A DNA stretch of 9,174 bases from Oscillospiraceae bacterium. GTDB lineage: Bacteria > Bacillota_A > Clostridia > Oscillospirales > Oscillospiraceae. Every line of letters starts with the position of its first letter. Positions within the stretch are counted from its first letter, which is position 1. The position numbers were made by a program, and so were the translations under genes. The notes below the pieces were generated by a model. It was not told where the DNA came from, searched no databases, and was given only the letters and a program-made list of their open reading frames with translations. The stretch is taken from contig SVLA01000082.1 of the NCBI GenBank assembly GCA_015068175.1, positions 1 to 9,174 on the forward strand. Reading direction: 5' to 3'. Positions 5,671 to 9,174 of this stretch are shown in pieces.

Positions 5671-7716
5671 TCATTTCTTTATTTGCGCTGCCTTTTTCCG
5701 GGGCGCCCGGGGTTTTCTTTTGGGCTTGGGCGGTTCTTTCTTCTCCCGCAGGACGATGGCCGTCCGGGCCGGCACGTACACTTCCACATAACGCTGCCCC
5801 TCAAATTCCTTTACGGGATAGGTCATATGCTGTACCTGGTCAAAGCCGCCGTACTTTCCGTCATCGCTGCACATCTCCACGGTAAACTCCGCGGAATCGG
5901 GATACACCGGGATCAGCACACTCTCCAGGGACCGGGAAGGATGGAAATTGAACACGAAGAACAAGTCACAGCGGGCAAAGCACAGCATTTGCTCCGGCGC
6001 CTTCATCAGCATCAGGTTGGCCATCCGCTGATTGAAAATGCTGTGATCCTTGCACATGTGGACCATATCCCGGTCGAAATCATTGAGCCATTGATACTTC
6101 AGCGCCGGATTATTCTTCAGGCTCCATTGGCGCCGGCAGTAGTGGAAGCTCCAGCCGTTGCCCTCCCGGGGGAAGTCGATCCATTCGGGATGGCCAAATT
6201 CATTGCCCATGAAGTTCAGGTAACCTTCACCGCCGCCGGCCAGGGTAAACAGCCGGATCATCTTGTGCAGGGCAATGGCCCGGTCGATCACCGGATTGTG
6301 GGTGGTTTTTTCCATATCGGTATACATCGCCGCGTCCGCCAGGCGGAAGATCATGGTCTTGTCCCCCACCAGGGCCTGATCATGACTCTCCACATAGGCC
6401 ACAGTTCCCTCGCCGGGCCGCCGCAGACACATATCGCCCCACATCTTGTTGATATCCCAGAATTCGTCGGACTGCTTCACCGCCTTGATCCACATATCCG
6501 GCAGGCCCATGGCCAGACGGTAATCAAAGCCGATACCGCCGTCGGCAATGGGCAGACACATACCGGGCATGCCGGACATATCCTCCGCCACGGTGATGGC
6601 ATCGGGATTCACCTGGCGGATCAGCTCGTTGGCCAATTGCAGATAGGTGATGGCTTCCGTGTGGGTATTCATGGAGAAATACTTGCTGTTGGCATCAAAA
6701 TCCGTACCCAAACCGTGGTCGTGATACAGCATGGAGGTCACGCCGTCAAAGCGGAAACCGTCGAAATGGTACTCCTCCATCCAGAATTTCAGATTGGACA
6801 GCAGGAAATGGATAACCCCATCCTTGCCGTAGTCAAAGCATTTGGTACCCCAGGCCGGGTGATCGCCCTTGGCTCCGTCGTGGAAGAACTGCCACACGGT
6901 GCCGTCGAACATGTTGATGCCCTCGGCAGTATTCTTCACCGCATGGGAATGGACCACATCCAGCAGCACCCGGATACCCATTTCATGGGCCTTGTTTACC
7001 AGGTACTTCAGGTCCTCCGGACGGCCGAACCAGGAAGAGGCCGCAAAGAAATTGGACACCTGATAGCCGAAACTGCCGTAGTAGGGATGCTCCATAATAG
7101 CCATGAGCTGAACGGTGTTGTAGCCGGCATCCTTCACATGGGGCAGCACCTGGTCCGCAAACTCCCGGTAAGAACCGACTTTGCCCTCTTCCTGGGCCAT
7201 GCCCACATGGGCCTCGTAAATATACAGATGTTCCTCGCCCCGGAAATCCCCGTCGGTCCAGGGGTAAACCTTCCGGTCGTCGGTCACTTCGCACTCAAAG
7301 GTGATGGTTTCTTTATTCTGAACCACCCGGCGGGCATACAGCGGGATATGTTCCGTCCGGGTCATGTTGGCATCCACCACGGTCTTGACCCGGCAGCCCT
7401 CCCACAGCGCGCCGTCACCTTCCAAAAAGATCTCCCAGTTGCCGCCCCCGATATTCTTCAGCGGGTGACTGGTGGGATTCCAGCCGTTGAATTCGCCCTC
7501 CAGATAAAGCTGGTAAGCGCTGGGGGCCCACTCCCGGTAATACCATCCGCCCTCCACATGGTGGAAACCGAAATAGTGGTGGGCATTGGCAAAATCCAGC
7601 AGCGTCATGCCCGCCGGCAGCAGACGCTTCTTGGTATCTTCATATAGTTTCATCCGCAGGTCGATATCCCCGGCAAAATCCAGAAGCTGCGGATTCAGCT
7701 CCAAAATACGATGCAT
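5671..7716 (-). CDS. glgB: 1,4-alpha-glucan (glycogen) branching enzyme, eukaryote-like GH13_8 type
   Basis: 681 aa from the preferred ATG. Cytoplasmic branching enzyme: it cuts an alpha-1,4 glucan chain and transfers it to a 6-hydroxyl, making alpha-1,6 branches in glycogen. Domains: a CBM48-like beta domain (about 55-145), a GH13 barrel (about 165-545) and a C-terminal beta domain (about 560-655). GH13 motifs: DVVHSH (253-258); DGFRFDGVTSMLYHDHG (319-335) with nucleophile Asp324; AEDMSGMP (377-384) with acid/base Glu378; and ESHDQALVGDKT (443-454) with Asp446. GGEGYLNFMGNEFGHPEW follows near 495-512. These match the eukaryotic/GBE1 style and differ from the usual bacterial GH13_9 forms. Residues 659-681 are a Pro/Lys/Arg-rich tail. 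An ATG at 7734 is in frame but lacks a Shine-Dalgarno sequence, whereas AAAGGAG sits 6 nt before the ATG at 7716. It stands alone, with its own promoter and terminator; no glgC, glgA or glgP is in view. Confidence 0.96.
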   Translation of the reverse strand: MHRILELNPQLLDFAGDIDLRMKLYEDTKKRLLPAGMTLLDFANAHHYFGFHHVEGGWYYREWAPSAYQLYLEGEFNGWNPTSHPLKNIGGGNWEIFLEGDGALWEGCRVKTVVDANMTRTEHIPLYARRVVQNKETITFECEVTDDRKVYPWTDGDFRGEEHLYIYEAHVGMAQEEGKVGSYREFADQVLPHVKDAGYNTVQLMAIMEHPYYGSFGYQVSNFFAASSWFGRPEDLKYLVNKAHEMGIRVLLDVVHSHAVKNTAEGINMFDGTVWQFFHDGAKGDHPAWGTKCFDYGKDGVIHFLLSNLKFWMEEYHFDGFRFDGVTSMLYHDHGLGTDFDANSKYFSMNTHTEAITYLQLANELIRQVNPDAITVAEDMSGMPGMCLPIADGGIGFDYRLAMGLPDMWIKAVKQSDEFWDINKMWGDMCLRRPGEGTVAYVESHDQALVGDKTMIFRLADAAMYTDMEKTTHNPVIDRAIALHKMIRLFTLAGGGEGYLNFMGNEFGHPEWIDFPREGNGWSFHYCRRQWSLKNNPALKYQWLNDFDRDMVHMCKDHSIFNQRMANLMLMKAPEQMLCFARCDLFFVFNFHPSRSLESVLIPVYPDSAEFTVEMCSDDGKYGGFDQVQHMTYPVKEFEGQRYVEVYVPARTAIVLREKKEPPKPKRKPRAPRKKAAQIKK

Positions 7717-7722
7717 AAGGCG

Positions 7723-7729
7723 CTCCTTT
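7723..7729 (-). promoter_or_regulatory. glgB ribosome binding site (decides start)
   Basis: AAAGGAG on the minus strand ends 6 nt before the ATG at 7716. It lies inside the first codons of the longer frame (ATG at 7734), which has no ribosome binding site of its own and would begin about 9 nt after the predicted transcription start. Confidence 0.8.
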
Positions 7730-7749
7730 CGCATGGTTGATCCGTCACC

Positions 7750-7778
7750 ATTTTACTCTATCCCCCAACCAATGTCAA
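7750..7778 (-). promoter_or_regulatory. Sigma-A promoter of glgB
   Basis: The minus strand has a perfect -35 TTGACA (7778..7773), a 17-bp spacer and a -10 TAAAAT (7755..7750, five of six consensus bases). The predicted start of transcription is near 7743, giving a leader of about 27 nt to the ATG at 7716. Confidence 0.85.
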
Positions 7779-7816
7779 CCCTCGTCCAACAGCGGTCCCT
7801 AAAGGAACTTTCTTCC

Positions 7817-7832
7817 AAAAAGCGTGCTTTTT
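7817..7832. repeat. Inverted repeat between two divergent promoters
   Basis: AAAAAGCGTGCTTTTT has 7-bp arms (AAAAAGC and GCTTTTT) around a GT centre. It lies between the -35 boxes of glgB and the LTA-synthase-like gene, 38 bp and 14 bp away respectively. It could be an operator. It is too small and too A/T-rich in the stem to be a good terminator. Function is unproven. Confidence 0.4.
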
Positions 7833-7846
7833 CCCTGATTGCTATC

Positions 7847-7875
7847 TTGCATTTTTCCGTAAAAAGATGTAAAGT
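7847..7875 (+). promoter_or_regulatory. Putative promoter of the LTA-synthase-like gene
   Basis: A -35 TTGCAT (7847-7852), a 17-bp spacer and a -10 TAAAGT (7870-7875). The -35 matches four of six consensus bases and the -10 four of six, so it is weaker than the other two promoters. It would give a short leader of about 25 nt before the TTG start. Confidence 0.5.
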
Positions 7876-7894
7876 ATATGCAATACGCATTTAT

Positions 7895-7902
7895 GAGGTG
7901 AT
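7895..7902 (+). promoter_or_regulatory. Ribosome binding site of the LTA-synthase-like gene (decides TTG start)
   Basis: GAGGTGAT is complementary to the 3' end of 16S rRNA; its GAGG core is 8 nt before TTG at 7907. An in-frame GTG at 7898 lies inside this site and has no Shine-Dalgarno sequence of its own. No in-frame ATG is available near the site, so TTG is the likely start. Confidence 0.75.
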
Positions 7903-7906
7903 CCTT

Positions 7907-9174
7907 TTGTCCAAACTCCGGCAAATTCTGCTGGGCAGCAAGCAGGATGTGAATTCTCTGCGAAACGCGCTTCCCATCCTGGCCCTGCTGACCGGATCCA
8001 TTATCTTCTGGGAACTGCTGATGCACTTTGAGATCTTCGAGACCTTCAACAGCCGCTTTGCATTCGTAGTCTTGTTCTCTCTGTTTTTCGGCCTTCTTTT
8101 CACCGTTGTGGTCAGCCTTCTGAACCGCTGGGGAAAAGTGGCCGCCCTTTGGGTGGTCCAGGGTCTGCTGTATCTGTGGTATGCCTCCCAATTGATCTAT
8201 TTCAGGATCTTCGGCGGCTGCATCTCCGTTTACCTGATCAAGCTGGGCGGCGATGCCATCACCAGCTTTTTCAAAGAGACCGTCAGCTGCATCGGTGAGA
8301 ATATCCTTCTGCTGGCATTTATGGCCCTTCCTCTGGTCATTACCGGCGTGACCCTGAAACTGAAATGCTTCGGCGGCCTTCGCCGCGCCCGGCCCCGGGT
8401 CCTGATCCAGATGGCCGCTTTGTGCGTCCTGCTGCACCTGGTCTGCCTGGGCAGCACCTATATCGGCGGCACCGGCGCATACACCGTTTACGACGTCTAT
8501 CACAACGTCAACACCCCCACCGACACCAGCGTGGTGAACCTGGGGTATCTGACCACCTTCCGCCTGGAACTGAAGAGCATGCTCATGGGCGCAGACAAGG
8601 AAAGTAACGGTGTCGGCGATCTGGTGATCCCCGAAGATCCCAACTGGGATGACATTTTCGGCAAACCCGATCCCACCGATCCCCCGTCCAATCTCCCCAC
8701 GGATCCCGATGCCAGCGTTCCCCCCACGGAGCCGCCCATCACCTATTACGACCAGGTCCTGCAGATCGATTTCGACGCTCTCATCGCCCAGGCCGAGGCC
8801 GACGGCAACAGCGCCCTGGCCACCCTGCACCAGTATTTTTCCACCCAGCGCCCCACCCAAACCAATGAGTACACCGGTATGTTCAAGGACTACAACCTGA
8901 TCTACATGGTTTGTGAGTCCTTCTCTCCGGAAGTAATCAGCGAAGAAATGACCCCCACCCTCTACAAACTGTACAACGAGGGCATCCAGTTCACCAACTT
9001 CTACGGCACCTACCGCAACGTGACCACCAACGGCGAATACACCGCCTGCCTGGGTATTTTCCCGGATCTGTCCCGAAAAAAATCCGATGCCAGCTTCAAA
9101 GCCTCCATCGGCAACCACCTGCCCTTTGCCCTGGGTAATATTTTCCAGGAACAGTTGGGAATCCAGAGCCACGG
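7907..9174 (+). CDS. LTA-synthase/phosphoglycerol-transferase family membrane protein, 3'-truncated
   Basis: The first 422 residues are visible and the gene runs off the right edge. The family has an N-terminal membrane domain and an extracellular alkaline-phosphatase/sulfatase-fold domain that moves glycerol phosphate from phosphatidylglycerol onto a glycolipid or glycan. About five hydrophobic segments appear at 21-40, 51-72, 78-102, 132-150 and 164-186. A soluble stretch follows with a Pro/Asp-rich linker (about 241-278), and the catalytic domain begins near 328. NLIYMVCESFS puts the presumed metal-binding Glu at 337. NVTTNGEYTACLGIFP puts the presumed nucleophile Thr at 373 (aligned by eye with the TSDSEF site of Staphylococcus LtaS), 36 residues later. 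The downstream metal-binding His/Asp residues lie outside the window. It starts at TTG and is divergent from glgB. True LTA synthesis versus another phosphoglycerol transfer cannot be decided here. Confidence 0.88.
   Translation, partial: MSKLRQILLGSKQDVNSLRNALPILALLTGSIIFWELLMHFEIFETFNSRFAFVVLFSLFFGLLFTVVVSLLNRWGKVAALWVVQGLLYLWYASQLIYFRIFGGCISVYLIKLGGDAITSFFKETVSCIGENILLLAFMALPLVITGVTLKLKCFGGLRRARPRVLIQMAALCVLLHLVCLGSTYIGGTGAYTVYDVYHNVNTPTDTSVVNLGYLTTFRLELKSMLMGADKESNGVGDLVIPEDPNWDDIFGKPDPTDPPSNLPTDPDASVPPTEPPITYYDQVLQIDFDALIAQAEADGNSALATLHQYFSTQRPTQTNEYTGMFKDYNLIYMVCESFSPEVISEEMTPTLYKLYNEGIQFTNFYGTYRNVTTNGEYTACLGIFPDLSRKKSDASFKASIGNHLPFALGNIFQEQLGIQSH

Noticed and set aside
5683..7647. 654-codon plus-strand open frame
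   Set aside because: Antisense to glgB, in the register that gives few stops with GC-rich codons; no domain is recognisable.
7817..7832. Terminator in the divergent intergenic region
   Set aside because: The stem is mostly A-T pairs with a 2-4 nt loop, and no gene ends nearby on either strand.
7878..7890. Small inverted repeat ATGC-AATAC-GCAT before the LTA-synthase-like gene
   Set aside because: The arms are only 4 bp and do not extend outward; this is likely chance.
8627..8740. Tandem repeat of GATCCC-like units
   Set aside because: The units are irregular and in frame; they are explained by the Asp-Pro/Thr-Pro coding linker, and there is no true tandem array.
7799..9172. 457-codon minus-strand open frame at the right end
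   Set aside because: Antisense to the LTA-synthase-like gene, which has a ribosome binding site, transmembrane segments and family motifs; the antisense frame has none of these.

Overview
The window looks like an ordinary chromosomal segment of a GC-rich, low-outgroup Bacillota (Clostridia, probably an Oscillospiraceae/Ruminococcaceae-like gut bacterium). The reasons are strong Shine-Dalgarno sites, near-consensus sigma-A promoters, a Ktr/Trk potassium system, an LTA-synthase-family membrane enzyme, the dprA-topA neighbourhood, and heavy use of CGG, CTG and GGC codons. Genus level is inference. I see no mobile elements, phage genes, CRISPR arrays, tRNAs or rRNAs.

Region 1 (bases 1-5625, minus strand) reads as one tightly packed five-gene operon. 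It starts at a TTGCAA-17 bp-TATAAT promoter (5625..5597). Gene order is ktrB (K+ channel-like subunit), ktrA (RCK gating subunit), a SpoU/TrmH-family RNA 2'-O-ribose methyltransferase, dprA (DNA-processing protein A) and topA (topoisomerase I, cut off by the left window edge). Gaps are 12, -4, 21 and 25 nt. ktrA and the methyltransferase overlap in ATGA, and the ktrA ribosome binding site overlaps the ktrB stop codon, so translation is probably coupled. No terminator or convincing internal promoter is visible between the genes.

Region 2 (5630-7778, minus strand) is a monocistronic glycogen branching enzyme gene with its own TTGACA-17-TAAAAT promoter and a clear Rho-independent terminator. The enzyme is of the eukaryote-like GH13_8 type, not the usual bacterial GH13_9 type, and carries a Pro/Lys/Arg-rich C-terminal tail.

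Region 3 (7847-9174, plus strand) is a divergently transcribed, 3'-truncated gene for a polytopic membrane LTA-synthase/phosphoglycerol-transferase family protein. It has a TTG start, about five transmembrane segments, a long Pro/Asp-rich extracellular linker and the start of the sulfatase-like catalytic domain. The divergent intergenic region (about 190 bp) holds both promoters and a small A/T-flanked inverted repeat.

The start codons of ktrB, ktrA and glgB are placed downstream of the longest open frame, because the Shine-Dalgarno sequences overlap or lie inside the longest-frame start regions. I found no strong evidence for an undescribed system here. The points most worth a look are the eukaryote-type branching enzyme with its basic tail, the mixed operon of K+ uptake, RNA methylation and DNA maintenance, and the linker-extended LTA-synthase homologue.
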